Shown here: positions 8,679 through 17,091 of the stretch, piece after piece
How positions within the stretch are numbered: position 1 is the stretch's first letter
Layout: each line of letters begins with the position of its first letter
Assembly: GCA_029245675.1 (NCBI GenBank)
Contig: JAQWOV010000020.1
Span: 1-64,000, forward strand
From: Acidimicrobiales bacterium
GTDB taxonomy: Bacteria > Actinomycetota > Acidimicrobiia > Acidimicrobiales > MedAcidi-G1
Direction: 5' to 3'
DNA: 64,000 bases
The notes under the pieces: generated by a model
Database searches by the model: none
What the model was told of the DNA's origin: nothing
The model's input: the letters and a program-made list of their open reading frames with translations, nothing else
Made by a program: the position numbers and the translations under genes

Positions 8679-9241
8679 TGCTCCACATTGTGCGTCACGG
8701 AAGAACAGAGATGAATGCTTCAGGCAAGCTTTTAGGCCGCTTAGACCCCTCCCTTGACGATGTAGGAATTCATCAAGCAGAACGGCTAGCTGCATCATTT
8801 GGAAAAATCGATCTCCTCATTTCTAGCCCATTACTGAGAACCCGTGAGACAGCCGAAGCTTTCGGGATGCCTATCGAAATAGATGAACGTTGGGTAGAGA
8901 TGGATTACGGGGAACTAGACGGAGTTCCCATGAATGAGGTAGACCCTAAAATTTGGGAGAATTGGAGAAGCAATCTTGACTGGGCGCCAACTGGAGGAGA
9001 GTCACATCGCCAAGTTGGGAAAAGAATCCGAGAAGCATGCGAAGAATTATCTCCGCAAATAAAGAGCAAAGAAATTGTTGTTGTGTCCCATGTGTCACCA
9101 ATAAAAGCAGCACTTGCATGGACTCTTAATATAGGAGATGAAGTCGCGTGGAGAAGTTATGTTTCTCCAGCGTCAGTTATGACGATTGGATCTGGTCCGT
9201 CGTTAAGAAAATTCAACGATGTTAGCCATCTTGACAGTTAA
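8678..9241 (+). CDS. histidine phosphatase family protein (phosphoglycerate-mutase-like)
   Basis: A 187-residue protein with the RHG signature IVRHGRTEMN (catalytic H7), an arginine pair in SPLLRTRETAEAF, an acid in WVEMDYGELDG and the second catalytic histidine H138 in VSHVSPIK. It is a phosphatase rather than a mutase by length. Candidates include alpha-ribazole phosphatase (CobC-like) or the acid phosphatase domain found in mycobacterial Rv2228c; no RNase H domain is attached here. It overlaps the upstream membrane-protein gene by one base and converges on the APH-like gene, with a 4-bp overlap of their ends. Confidence 0.8.
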   Translation: MLHIVRHGRTEMNASGKLLGRLDPSLDDVGIHQAERLAASFGKIDLLISSPLLRTRETAEAFGMPIEIDERWVEMDYGELDGVPMNEVDPKIWENWRSNLDWAPTGGESHRQVGKRIREACEELSPQIKSKEIVVVSHVSPIKAALAWTLNIGDEVAWRSYVSPASVMTIGSGPSLRKFNDVSHLDS

Positions 9242-10323
9242 GGCATTAATTCGTCAGCATCAAGGTCTTCGATGGCGATACTGACACGATCGAACATGTC
9301 ATTTACAAGTTGAACCGCTCGTTCATTAACTAATTCAATGCCTCCAGCAGACTGGATTGGGTAGCAAATACAGAACAGAACAGCCCGTCGGTAGTCCGTC
9401 ATTAACTCGTCTGTTGGGTAATCAATTCCAGATAATGCCAGCGTTGATTGATAAAGATCTATAAGAGATTTTTCGTGCGCACGCCGATCTTCAACCGTGA
9501 GGCTTTGACTAAGAAAATAACCAAGGTCGTAGGCTCCACGAGTTCTGATACAGATTTGCCAGTCAATAACAGTTAGTTCTGATCCATTGAAAAATAGATT
9601 GTCTAGTCTGAAGTCTCCGTGTGAGAGAGTGGTTCCAGCTTCGGGATACTGCATCAACTCTGTAGTCACTGAGGGAAAACGTTCACACACTTTCCTTATT
9701 CGGTCTGAAATTCTGTCACCAAACATCTCTTGACAGATCGGCCAAGCATCTGCAACTCCTTGCTGAACTCCTTGCGGCATCGGTGGGTCCCATCCACGAG
9801 GAACCCAGGCTAAATCTTCTGAAAAGCGTGAGCTATCCCAGAATGCAGCATGGTGCTCCGCCAAGGCTTTTACTGCATATTCGGCTTGAGGGATTGGACA
9901 TCCATCAATTTGGCTATGAACCTCGCCACCGGTCAAATCCTCGAGAACAAGAACAAAGTCGTCACTTTCAGAATCATGGAAAGCGGCAAAACATTCCGGA
10001 GTACCGAGAGGGCTGCTGGTGGAAATATCGCGATAGAACCCAACCTCCTTTTCGTAGAACATAAAAGTTCGGGTTAGATGCCGGGTGTGTTCGTGTTGTA
10101 CGGGCAACTTGATTACAAGAGTTTTAGGAGAATTTGAAGAGTCAGCGGAGTAATTGAGGGTTACTCGGTACAGAAGGCCAAGAATACCTACTCCTTGGCC
10201 TATGAGCTCTGAGCCAAAACTTGTTATCTGACCTTCAGAGAGTGCTCCTGAATTTTGGAGCATTTGAGTAAGCCATTCTGGAGTTACTTCTTCAATGGTT
10301 GACGGAAAATCTTTTGAACTCAC
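9238..10323 (-). CDS. aminoglycoside-phosphotransferase-like small-molecule kinase
   Basis: A 361-residue protein of the APH / ecdysteroid-kinase-like fold. The catalytic loop SHGDFRLDN gives H235, D237 and N242, and the metal-binding aspartate is D254 in VIDWQ. An N-terminal nucleotide-binding lobe contains VIKLP with the likely lysine K72. Family members phosphorylate sugars, amino alcohols or acyl carriers; an antibiotic substrate should not be assumed. The GTG start at 10323 has GAGGAG 5 nt upstream. The gene stands alone on the minus strand. Confidence 0.75.
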   Translation of the reverse strand: MSSKDFPSTIEEVTPEWLTQMLQNSGALSEGQITSFGSELIGQGVGILGLLYRVTLNYSADSSNSPKTLVIKLPVQHEHTRHLTRTFMFYEKEVGFYRDISTSSPLGTPECFAAFHDSESDDFVLVLEDLTGGEVHSQIDGCPIPQAEYAVKALAEHHAAFWDSSRFSEDLAWVPRGWDPPMPQGVQQGVADAWPICQEMFGDRISDRIRKVCERFPSVTTELMQYPEAGTTLSHGDFRLDNLFFNGSELTVIDWQICIRTRGAYDLGYFLSQSLTVEDRRAHEKSLIDLYQSTLALSGIDYPTDELMTDYRRAVLFCICYPIQSAGGIELVNERAVQLVNDMFDRVSIAIEDLDADELMP

Positions 10324-10392
10324 TGGTTCTCCTCATATATAAATGGTAGTTCTAACGAAGGTAGTGTTTTAAAATAAATTCGTCTAGTTCAA

Positions 10393-11106
10393 TCATTCGT
10401 GATGAGTCACGCCACTTGAAGGTGGAGGCTCGAAATTTTCTGGCCATTGTGTAGATTCGTCATGGCGAGCACCTTCTAATTTGATGTCCTCAAAAAGAGT
10501 ATCAGACATGTCTACTCCTCCGAGATCCGCAAAAGAGAGATCTACGCTCACCAGTGAAGCTCCTCTAAAAATAGCGCCGGTTAGATTTGCAGCGCGAAAA
10601 GAAGTTCCCGAACATATGGAACTTCGGAAGTCTGCGCTCATAGCGAAGACCCCGGTAAAGTTTGTGTCCCTCAGGCATGTCCTAGATAAAGACGCCCCAG
10701 CTAGAGTTGCACCCCCGAACTGAGCCTCTGTTAGATCTGCACCGGTTAACCAGGCGCCTCCCAACTCTGTAGATCGAAAATCCGCTCCTGTTAAATTTGC
10801 ATTGCCGATCCAACTCCTACTTAGGACTGCGCCAACAAATTGCGCACCAGAGAGATCAGAGGACCAAAAATTAACATGATGAAGATCAGCATCATTGAAG
10901 ATAGTTGACCGACAAACAGTGTTACGTAAATCGGCACCAACGAGAAGAGCTTCTGAGAGGTCTGATCCTGTTAGTAACGCACCACCCATCCAAGAATCAG
11001 AGAGATCCACGCCTGCTAAATCTGCATCGGTTAAGTCAACTCCTGAAAGATCTTCTGGTAGAGATGCAAGTAGTTCCTTACCATCTCTCAACTTTTTTGG
11101 AGTCAT
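10393..11106 (-). CDS. pentapeptide-repeat protein
   Basis: A 237-residue protein built almost wholly of A(D/N)LXX-type pentapeptides, such as ADLAG VDLSD, ANLTG ADFRS and ADLGG VDMSD. This predicts a right-handed quadrilateral beta-helix, roughly 35-40 repeats long with a short non-repeat tail (QWPENFEPPPSSG). Some such proteins (MfpA, Qnr) mimic DNA and bind gyrase, but most have no known role and nothing here points to gyrase. No signal peptide is visible, so it is probably cytoplasmic. A TACCCT box ends 6 nt before the ATG, suggesting leaderless transcription. It lies immediately downstream of rnpB on the same strand. Confidence 0.8.
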   Translation of the reverse strand: MTPKKLRDGKELLASLPEDLSGVDLTDADLAGVDLSDSWMGGALLTGSDLSEALLVGADLRNTVCRSTIFNDADLHHVNFWSSDLSGAQFVGAVLSRSWIGNANLTGADFRSTELGGAWLTGADLTEAQFGGATLAGASLSRTCLRDTNFTGVFAMSADFRSSICSGTSFRAANLTGAIFRGASLVSVDLSFADLGGVDMSDTLFEDIKLEGARHDESTQWPENFEPPPSSGVTHHE

Positions 11107-11112
11107 ATAGGA

Positions 11113-11118
11113 AGGGTA
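11113..11118 (-). promoter_or_regulatory. -10 box of a possible leaderless promoter for the pentapeptide-repeat gene
   Basis: TACCCT on the minus strand lies exactly 6 nt upstream of the ATG at 11106. It matches TANNNT spacing seen at other genes in this window, though the inner bases are GC-rich. Confidence 0.4.
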
Positions 11119-11145
11119 GCAGAGAGGAAGTAGGCAAGTATGAGT

Positions 11146-11515
11146 GATGGTGAGCCGACAGTAGGCGGGGTTCTGTCCCTCGGTTCCTTACGGAAATCCG
11201 ACTGGGTGACCATCCATCTATGCAGCCCACCTTGGAGTCTCTACGGACGGACCGCCCTCTCCTAATTTGGCCTTGCTCCGGATGGGGTTTACCAAGCCAA
11301 TTAAGTCTCCCTAACTGCTGGTGCGCTCTTACCGCACCTTTTCACCCTTACCTGTTCTACAGCACGCTAGGTGTCATAGTCATCGGCGGTTTATTTTCTG
11401 TGGCACTTTCCTTCGAGTTACCCCGACTGGCAGTTAACCAGCATCCTGTCCTATGGAGCCCCGACCTTCCTCAACACAGCAAACCATGTTGCGGTCACCT
11501 TGTCGACTCACCATC
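11146..11515 (-). ncRNA. rnpB: RNase P RNA (bacterial class A)
   Basis: On the minus strand the RNA begins GATGGTGAGTCGAC and ends GTCGGCTCACCATC; these pair over 14 bp to form helix P1 (11502-11515 with 11146-11159). The conserved P4 5' segment GAGGAAGGTCGGGGCTCC lies at 11455-11472 and its 3' partner ACAGAACCCCGCCTAC at 11161-11176, just before the P1 3' strand. A length of about 370 nt is normal for class A. The RNA is the catalytic subunit that matures tRNA 5' ends. The plus-strand reading frame across this region is a shadow. The exact transcription start and terminator were not resolved. Confidence 0.95.
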
Positions 11516-11682
11516 TCTAACAGTCTGTCTTGATTTACCTGTAATCTGCAACGAAAATTTAAGAGTATTCGTAATTGAAGCTTTTCTCACTCAATTGGAA
11601 TGACATTTTGGGTTAGAATTCTTAAAACAAATAAATTGATCAGATTGCATAAATCAACAGAATCTTGTGCAGTGGAGTAGTT

Positions 11683-12711
11683 ATGACGTTAGAGAATTAT
11701 GGGGGATGGCCCGACCTCTTGACGCGACTTTGTGAAGGCAAAGAACTTAGCGCAGATGAAACAGAAGCTATTCTGACCGACATTTTGGCAGGAGAAGCAG
11801 ACCCAGTTCAGATAGCTGCTTTTCTGGTTGCACTTAAGATAAAAGGCGAGACAGTAGAAGAAACTACTGGCTTGGTTCGTGCAATGCTGGCAGTCGCTGA
11901 GCCCTTGAAAGTTCCAGAAGGGACTATCGATATCGTCGGAACCGGGGGAGGGAAAAAACGTCAAGAAGGCGCATTGAACGTTTCAACTATGGCTTGTTTC
12001 CTAGCAGCTGGAGCGGGAGCGACTGTTTGCAAGCACGGAAACCGTCGTGCTTCGTCAACCTCAGGTTCATTCGACCTTTTAGACCTTCTTGGAATAAATG
12101 TAGAACTAACTCCTCAAGAATTAGAAAATCAGATTGAAGAACATCAAATCGGCTTTGCTTTCGCACGAACATTCCACCCCGCGATGAGATTTGCCGGACC
12201 GGTTCGAGCAGGTCTTGGAATACCTACTGTATTCAATGTCTTAGGCCCGCTATCTAACCCCGGTCGCGTCCAAAGACAAATAGTGGGTGCAACTGACTTA
12301 AATCTTGCAAACCGAATGGTGAAAGTCCTTCAAGCAAACCATTCAGAACACACATGGGTAGTTTGTGGACATCAAGAAACAGATGAAATTAGTTTGACTG
12401 GAAACACAAAAGTGTTGGAGTTGCATGATGGGCAAATTCAAGAGTGGGACTTAGACCCTCGAGATTACGGGTTCTCTTTAGTTAAAGGCTCTGATTTGAG
12501 AGGTGGATCGCCAGAAGAGAATGCAAAAATAGCTTTTGCAATATTTTCTGGCGAAGAAACTGGACCTAAACGCGACATAGTTTTAATTAATGCGGCAGCA
12601 GGACTCGTAGTCGGAGGACAGGCCAAAGATCTTCACGAAGGAATAAAACTCGCTCAACAGTCAATAGATGATGGTAAAGCTCAACAAAAACTAGACACAA
12701 TTTCCCTTTAA
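11683..12711 (+). CDS. trpD: anthranilate phosphoribosyltransferase
   Basis: The enzyme joins anthranilate to PRPP in tryptophan synthesis. The 342-residue protein has the glycine-rich PRPP loop (GTGGGKKRQ) and VSTMACFLAAGAG, the KHGNRRASSTSGS motif binding anthranilate and Mg, and NVLGPLSNP. The usual GTGGDG loop reads GTGGGK here, a mild deviation. The ATG at 11683 has GGAG 6 nt upstream; an in-frame TTG at 11665 lies further up but lacks a site. It is separate from the other trp genes; trpE lies about 50 kb away at 61880, as commonly seen in actinobacteria. Confidence 0.92.
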   Translation: MTLENYGGWPDLLTRLCEGKELSADETEAILTDILAGEADPVQIAAFLVALKIKGETVEETTGLVRAMLAVAEPLKVPEGTIDIVGTGGGKKRQEGALNVSTMACFLAAGAGATVCKHGNRRASSTSGSFDLLDLLGINVELTPQELENQIEEHQIGFAFARTFHPAMRFAGPVRAGLGIPTVFNVLGPLSNPGRVQRQIVGATDLNLANRMVKVLQANHSEHTWVVCGHQETDEISLTGNTKVLELHDGQIQEWDLDPRDYGFSLVKGSDLRGGSPEENAKIAFAIFSGEETGPKRDIVLINAAAGLVVGGQAKDLHEGIKLAQQSIDDGKAQQKLDTISL

Positions 12712-12734
12712 ATACAAGGTTTTTTTGACTGTCA

Positions 12735-12749
12735 CATGCCATTGGCATG
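12735..12749. promoter_or_regulatory. 15-bp perfect palindrome, candidate operator
   Basis: CATGCCATTGGCATG has two 7-base arms around a central T. It lies just downstream of a TTGACT hexamer at 12725-12730 and ends 8 bp before the ATG of the small cysteine-rich gene. Its position would let a bound dimer block transcription. No regulator can be named. Confidence 0.4.
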
Positions 12750-12757
12750 ATGAATGC

Positions 12758-12997
12758 ATGAGAAATATAAAGCGTTTAATAAAAGATAAGAAAAATGAAG
12801 ACTTGATAATTAATTGCGACACTTGTGTCGCAAAGAATTCAAGTGTTTGTGAAGAATGCGTCGTGACTTTTATTTGTAATCGTGAGCCCGGCGAAGCCTT
12901 AGTGATTGACCTAGAAGAAGAACGTGCGTTGCGTTTATTGAACAAGAGCGGACTTGTTCCGCCTCTACGCCATTTAGAAGTCAAAGTTGACATCTAA
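12758..12997 (+). CDS. small conserved cysteine-motif protein of unknown function
   Basis: A 79-residue protein when started at the ATG at 12758 (MRNIKRLIKD); the frame is open to a TTG at 12725. It has two CxxC pairs (CDTC and CEEC, seven residues apart) suggesting a zinc site or redox pair, then VTFICNREPGEALVIDLEE and a hydrophobic C-terminal half. I recall similar short proteins in many actinobacteria near trpD and the PimB gene, but no function is known to me. It ends 3 bp before the queG start, so the two are likely cotranscribed. A perfect palindrome lies just upstream. Confidence 0.7.
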   Translation: MRNIKRLIKDKKNEDLIINCDTCVAKNSSVCEECVVTFICNREPGEALVIDLEEERALRLLNKSGLVPPLRHLEVKVDI

Positions 12998-13000
12998 AGG

Positions 13001-14071
13001 GTGGACCTTGCTCTATCTCCTGCGACGATAAAGAATGTGGAAGAAATAGACGAAGAGGTAGGGCAACTCTCTGAACGCTGTATAGAAGTCGGTATGAAAG
13101 CCGGCTTATCTTCAGTGGGGATTACGACGGCAGATCCATTCACCGAAGCCCAAGAAATTCTCATAGAGCGAAAAGAAGCTGGATACGCGGCAAATATGCA
13201 GTTCACTTATCGCAATCCTGAACGCTCTACAACTCCAACAAAAATTATTTCAGATGCACAGTCGTTAGTAGTTGGAGCATTGCACACTCCAGCTCCTCGT
13301 CTTCCCGAGTCCTCCGAAGGGGATTCTCGAATATCTGCTTACGCTCGTAAAGACTATTACTCCGACCTTCGAAACTCTTTGAAGTCAATTGCAGCACTTT
13401 TAGAGAGTGAAGGATGGAAAACTAGAGTGGTAGCAGACGACAATGCTCTAGTTGACAGAGCTGCTGCCGTTCGCGCAGGTTTGGGTTGGGTGGGGAAAAA
13501 TTCAAATGTTTTGTTGCCGAAGAAAGGAAGTTGGTTTGTTCTTGGTTCAGTAGTCACGAATGCTCCACTTATCCCAAATAAAGACGTTATTGAAGATGAA
13601 TGCGGCAAATGTACTCGTTGTATCGATCTTTGCCCAACAGGTGCAATAGTAGAACCTGGTGTTGTGGATGCCCGGCGATGCATTGCATGGCTAGTACAAG
13701 CCCCCGGCTCAATCCCTCTTGAATTTCGAGAAGCAGTCGGAAATCGGTTATATGGATGTGATGACTGTCAAGAGGTTTGTCCAGTGGGTCGACATGAGCG
13801 GGAGAAAGAAGAAATAGAGAACTCTTCTGCAGATATACCCGCTCTTGAACTACTTAGTTACTCAGATGAAGAGATTCTAGATCACTATGGTCATTGGTAT
13901 ATCGCGGAACGTAATCCAAAATATTTAAGAAGAAATGCTCTAGTAGTATTAGGGAACTCTAAAAAACAAAGTCCGGATATTGAGAAAGAGATAGCAAAGT
14001 ATCTTTCAGATTCTGATCAAGTACTCAAAGAACACGCAGAATGGGCATATAACCGACGGAGAACCTTATGA
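13001..14071 (+). CDS. queG: epoxyqueuosine reductase
   Basis: The enzyme carries out the last step of queuosine tRNA modification, reducing epoxyqueuosine with cobalamin and two [4Fe-4S] clusters. The 356-residue protein has the two cluster motifs CGKCTRCIDLCPTGAI and GCDDCQEVCPVG, and an N-terminal cobalamin-binding domain including RAGLGWVGKNSNVLLP. A C-terminal HEAT-like segment follows (AEWAYNRR). Length is typical. The GTG at 13001 is used here; GTG at 13037 is possible. Its stop overlaps the next ATG by 4 bp. No other queuosine gene is in the window. Confidence 0.9.
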   Translation: MDLALSPATIKNVEEIDEEVGQLSERCIEVGMKAGLSSVGITTADPFTEAQEILIERKEAGYAANMQFTYRNPERSTTPTKIISDAQSLVVGALHTPAPRLPESSEGDSRISAYARKDYYSDLRNSLKSIAALLESEGWKTRVVADDNALVDRAAAVRAGLGWVGKNSNVLLPKKGSWFVLGSVVTNAPLIPNKDVIEDECGKCTRCIDLCPTGAIVEPGVVDARRCIAWLVQAPGSIPLEFREAVGNRLYGCDDCQEVCPVGRHEREKEEIENSSADIPALELLSYSDEEILDHYGHWYIAERNPKYLRRNALVVLGNSKKQSPDIEKEIAKYLSDSDQVLKEHAEWAYNRRRTL

Positions 14072-15204
14072 GGCGACATCTTCTAGTCACAAATGATTTC
14101 CCACCTAAAGTGGGAGGGATTCAGTCATACCTTTGGGAGTTATGGCGCCGACTCCCGTCCGAAGACGTTCACGTGTATACGACCCCTTATGAGAACTTCT
14201 CTGCGTTTGATGCCGCGGAACCGTATAGGATCAAGCGCTCTATAGAGCCAGTTCTGCTACCTCACCCCTTTTTGCCAAGTCGGATCAAAAAGCTGTCCCA
14301 AAATTTCGAGGCAGAGATGGTGATCTGGGATCCAGCGTTACCAGTAGGTCTCTCCGCTATAAGCACAGGGATTCCATATGGAGTCATCCTTCATGGCGCT
14401 GAAGTCACCATCCCTGGAAGACTTCCTTTAACTCGCTCGCTATTAAGTCGAGTTCTTCGTGGCGCAGCTGTGGTCATTTGTGCAGGTAGTTATCCAGCGG
14501 CAGAAGCAGAAAGAGCAGCCCGACAAACTTTACCCACCCTGATCATTCCACCAGGAGTAGATATTGATCGGTTTAAACCTCTTACGCAAAATGAAAAAGA
14601 CGAGGTGCGAAGAAAACTCGACATTCCCACCGGAGTTCCTTTAGTGGTCAGTGTGAGCCGTCTTGTCCCTCGGAAAGGGATGGACACGCTGATTCGGGCA
14701 GCAGTAAAACTAAGAGAAACCATCCCAAATGTAGTTGTTGCCATAGCAGGCACGGGACGAGATGCAAAGCGGTTAGAAAACCTAATTGAAACAACTGGAG
14801 CTCCAGTTCGCTTACTTGGAAGGATAAATGATGACCTTCTACCCGGTTTATACGGAGCTGGAGATGTGTTCGCAATGTTATGTAGAAGTCGCTTAGGAGG
14901 ATTAGAACAAGAAGGGTTTGGAATAGTTTTCTTAGAAGCTGCTGCTGCGGGCGTTCCCCAAGTTGCTGGAAACAGCGGGGGTGCGGCAGACGCAGTGGAA
15001 GATGGAGAAACTGGAGTGATTGTTGATCCACCTAATGATCCGGATGCAGTAGCTTTTGCCCTTGAGAAGTTATTGATGAACGAAGAACTAAGACGCGAGA
15101 TGAGTATGAACTCTCGAAAGCGAGCAGAGCAACTATTCTCTTACGACTATTTGGCAAAAAAACTTGAAGATGGAATCTCTTCAGCCAAGATTAATCAGTC
15201 ATGA
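14068..15204 (+). CDS. pimB: GT4 glycosyltransferase, PimB-like phosphatidylinositol mannoside mannosyltransferase
   Basis: A 378-residue GT-B glycosyltransferase. The N-terminus LLVTNDFPPKVGGIQSYLWEL and the C-terminal EQEGFGIVFLEAAAAG, with its E-x7-E nucleotide-sugar motif, closely follow mycobacterial PimB' (Rv2188c). PimB' adds the second mannose to PIM1 on the cytoplasmic face of the membrane. The linker VSRLVPRKGMDTLI is the usual start of the donor domain. The context agrees: the next genes are a small membrane protein and an SRPBCC protein, the order I recall beside Rv2188c. The symbol is by homology; a related lipid mannosyltransferase is the alternative. It overlaps queG and the next gene by 4 bp each. 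Confidence 0.75.
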   Translation: MRRHLLVTNDFPPKVGGIQSYLWELWRRLPSEDVHVYTTPYENFSAFDAAEPYRIKRSIEPVLLPHPFLPSRIKKLSQNFEAEMVIWDPALPVGLSAISTGIPYGVILHGAEVTIPGRLPLTRSLLSRVLRGAAVVICAGSYPAAEAERAARQTLPTLIIPPGVDIDRFKPLTQNEKDEVRRKLDIPTGVPLVVSVSRLVPRKGMDTLIRAAVKLRETIPNVVVAIAGTGRDAKRLENLIETTGAPVRLLGRINDDLLPGLYGAGDVFAMLCRSRLGGLEQEGFGIVFLEAAAAGVPQVAGNSGGAADAVEDGETGVIVDPPNDPDAVAFALEKLLMNEELRREMSMNSRKRAEQLFSYDYLAKKLEDGISSAKINQS

Positions 15205-15620
15205 AAGGCATTTCAGAAAAATTAATCTTAGATACAGCAAGACGAGGAACAACGGTTTTCTTTGCCTTGGTTGTCGGTTCTGTATTCTTCGAAGGGCTAA
15301 TTAGAACTACTTCACTCGTTTTTAACCTTCTTCTTTTCGCAACAGGATGTTACGCATTTATGGCTGCCTTCGTTAGGGCAGTAAAGAGAAGTAGAACTGA
15401 GGCGATTGGAGTGGGAGGTCTTTATTTCCTCTCCGGTTGCGCTCCTCCTAAAATAAGACGCCAAATGATGGGTCTACTTTCGTTTCAGGTTGTCGCCTCA
15501 CTTACTGCAGCGTCACTTCGGCCATTTACCATTGTCGCTTCAGCAGTACTTGTTCCGGTATTTGGTTTAGGACTTTCTGGTCTCTGGGCAGCCAATCACG
15601 GAGATTTTGAACCAAGGTAA
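15201..15620 (+). CDS. small membrane protein of unknown function
   Basis: A 139-residue protein with four predicted membrane segments, at about residues 15-35, 38-58, 88-108 and 110-130. No catalytic motif is visible. Its ATG overlaps the stop of the PimB-like gene, so it belongs to that operon and may take part in lipid or envelope glycolipid handling; that is inference from position only. Confidence 0.65.
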   Translation: MKGISEKLILDTARRGTTVFFALVVGSVFFEGLIRTTSLVFNLLLFATGCYAFMAAFVRAVKRSRTEAIGVGGLYFLSGCAPPKIRRQMMGLLSFQVVASLTAASLRPFTIVASAVLVPVFGLGLSGLWAANHGDFEPR

Positions 15621-15682
15621 AATAAGAGAAAAACTCTTCTTGACTTCAAGTTAGAGGATAAGGTCAAGGTAAGGAGAAAAAA

Positions 15683-16174
15683 ATGACGGATCACGCGAGT
15701 CAAAGAATTTTAGTCCAAGCCTCTCCTGCGGAATGCTTCAAAGCTGTAATGGATGTCGAGAGTTATCCAGAGTGGATTGATGACATCAAAGAGGCAAAAG
15801 TTATTGCTTTTGATGACGAAGGCAGAACAGGTGATGCCACATTCCGAAGTGCGGCAATGGGAAGAAGCAGTAGTTACACGCTTCGATACAGTTACGGATC
15901 AAACCCGCTGCGCGTAGCATGGCGTCTTCTTGAGGGTGACATTATGAGACGAATGGACGGCGAATACGAGTTCGTAGCAGTAGAGGGTGAGCCTGGGGTC
16001 AGTCAGGTCCACTACCATTTAGAAGTAGACCTCCTAGTTCGTCTTCCCGGATTTGTGAAGCGACGTTTAGAGGCAAAGATTGTTCATAGCGCTGTAGACG
16101 ATCTTAAATCCCGAGTTGAATCTGGTGGTTCATCTCCAGAGAGTTTAGATAGTCAATCTCCACTAATAACTTGA
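15683..16174 (+). CDS. SRPBCC (START/Bet v1-like) family protein
   Basis: A 163-residue protein starting ASQRILVQASPAECFKAVMD followed by VESYPEWIDDIKEAKV, the standard opening of the polyketide-cyclase/SRPBCC lipid-binding family. It resembles mycobacterial Rv2185c, which also lies near the PimB' gene. These proteins have a deep hydrophobic cavity and bind or present lipids; the ligand is unknown. AAGGAG lies 6 nt before the ATG, a strong ribosome binding site. Confidence 0.8.
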   Translation: MTDHASQRILVQASPAECFKAVMDVESYPEWIDDIKEAKVIAFDDEGRTGDATFRSAAMGRSSSYTLRYSYGSNPLRVAWRLLEGDIMRRMDGEYEFVAVEGEPGVSQVHYHLEVDLLVRLPGFVKRRLEAKIVHSAVDDLKSRVESGGSSPESLDSQSPLIT

Positions 16175-16227
16175 TGGATGTTAAACGGGATACGACGCAT
16201 CCAGTAAGCACCTAAAGCCAGTTTTAC

Positions 16228-17085
16228 ATGCCTGTTCTATTTGCGGTTATTGCTGCCATATTTTATGGCGTAGGAGATGTGCTTGGGGGAGTTGGAGTTC
16301 AACGGTCAGGCCGCAAAGGTGCAGCTATTTCCATGGCTGCTGTCGCGAACATAACGAGTGTTGTTTTTCTTGGCGTAGTCCTATTGATTAGCCCTCCGGA
16401 AAGTGTTAATTCAGGAGACGTATTGTGGCCTGCATTAGCAGGTCTTTTGATGGCCGCAACCCGACCACTTTTATATGAAGGGATGGCTCGCGGTCCGATA
16501 ACAGTCTTTGCTCCAGGCTTCGGGTTGACGATGATTGCCGTACCTTCGCTAGCAGGTCCATTTATAGGTGAGAGCCTGTCAGCACTGGAAGCCCTTGGAT
16601 TGATTTGCGCTGTTCCGGCGGTAGTACTTCTTTCAAGTCAAGAAGGTCTACCTAAGTTAAATGAAATATTGAAAAGCAGAGTGATTGGACTATCGCTAGT
16701 GGTTGGAACAAATATTGGCTTAGCGGGAATATTTACGTCACGAGCTGATCCAGAAGCAGGTCAACTCCCTGTTCTGATTATTTTAGGAATGGGGGTACTG
16801 TTACTGACTCCTGCTGCTCGGATTCGATCCGGCTCTTTTTGGCCGGATGTCGAAGTTCGAAAATTTGGGTTGATGCTTGGTTGCACAAGCGGAATTGCTT
16901 TTGTTTTAAGTACTGCAGCATATATGAGGGGTTCAGTAGCGGTAATAACTGCTTTGATTGCATTATGTCCAGGAGTCAGCGTTGTTGTGGCTTGGAAATT
17001 CTTGAAAGAAAAAATATCAGCACTCCAAATATTTGGAGGAGTTTTTGGAGCAGTATCAGTAATATGTTTCGCAATGGGAGCTTGA
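16228..17085 (+). CDS. EamA/DMT-superfamily transporter
   Basis: A 285-residue, highly hydrophobic protein with about ten membrane segments in two similar halves, the arrangement of drug/metabolite transporters of the EamA family. FAVIAAIFYGVGDVLGG begins the first half and MLGCTSGIAFVLSTAAY the second; conserved prolines and glycines (ALCPGVSVVVAW) match the last helices. The substrate is unknown. A short gap of 6 bp separates it from the next gene, so they are probably cotranscribed. Confidence 0.8.
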   Translation: MPVLFAVIAAIFYGVGDVLGGVGVQRSGRKGAAISMAAVANITSVVFLGVVLLISPPESVNSGDVLWPALAGLLMAATRPLLYEGMARGPITVFAPGFGLTMIAVPSLAGPFIGESLSALEALGLICAVPAVVLLSSQEGLPKLNEILKSRVIGLSLVVGTNIGLAGIFTSRADPEAGQLPVLIILGMGVLLLTPAARIRSGSFWPDVEVRKFGLMLGCTSGIAFVLSTAAYMRGSVAVITALIALCPGVSVVVAWKFLKEKISALQIFGGVFGAVSVICFAMGA

Positions 17086-17091
17086 ATACCG

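Noticed and set aside
9238-10323. Aminoglycoside resistance gene
   Set aside because: The fold is APH-like, but the sequence shows only general kinase motifs and there is no resistance or mobile context.
11220-11603. Plus-strand ORF of 127 codons over the rnpB region
   Set aside because: The minus strand carries RNase P RNA with P1 and P4 elements; the ORF is a by-product.
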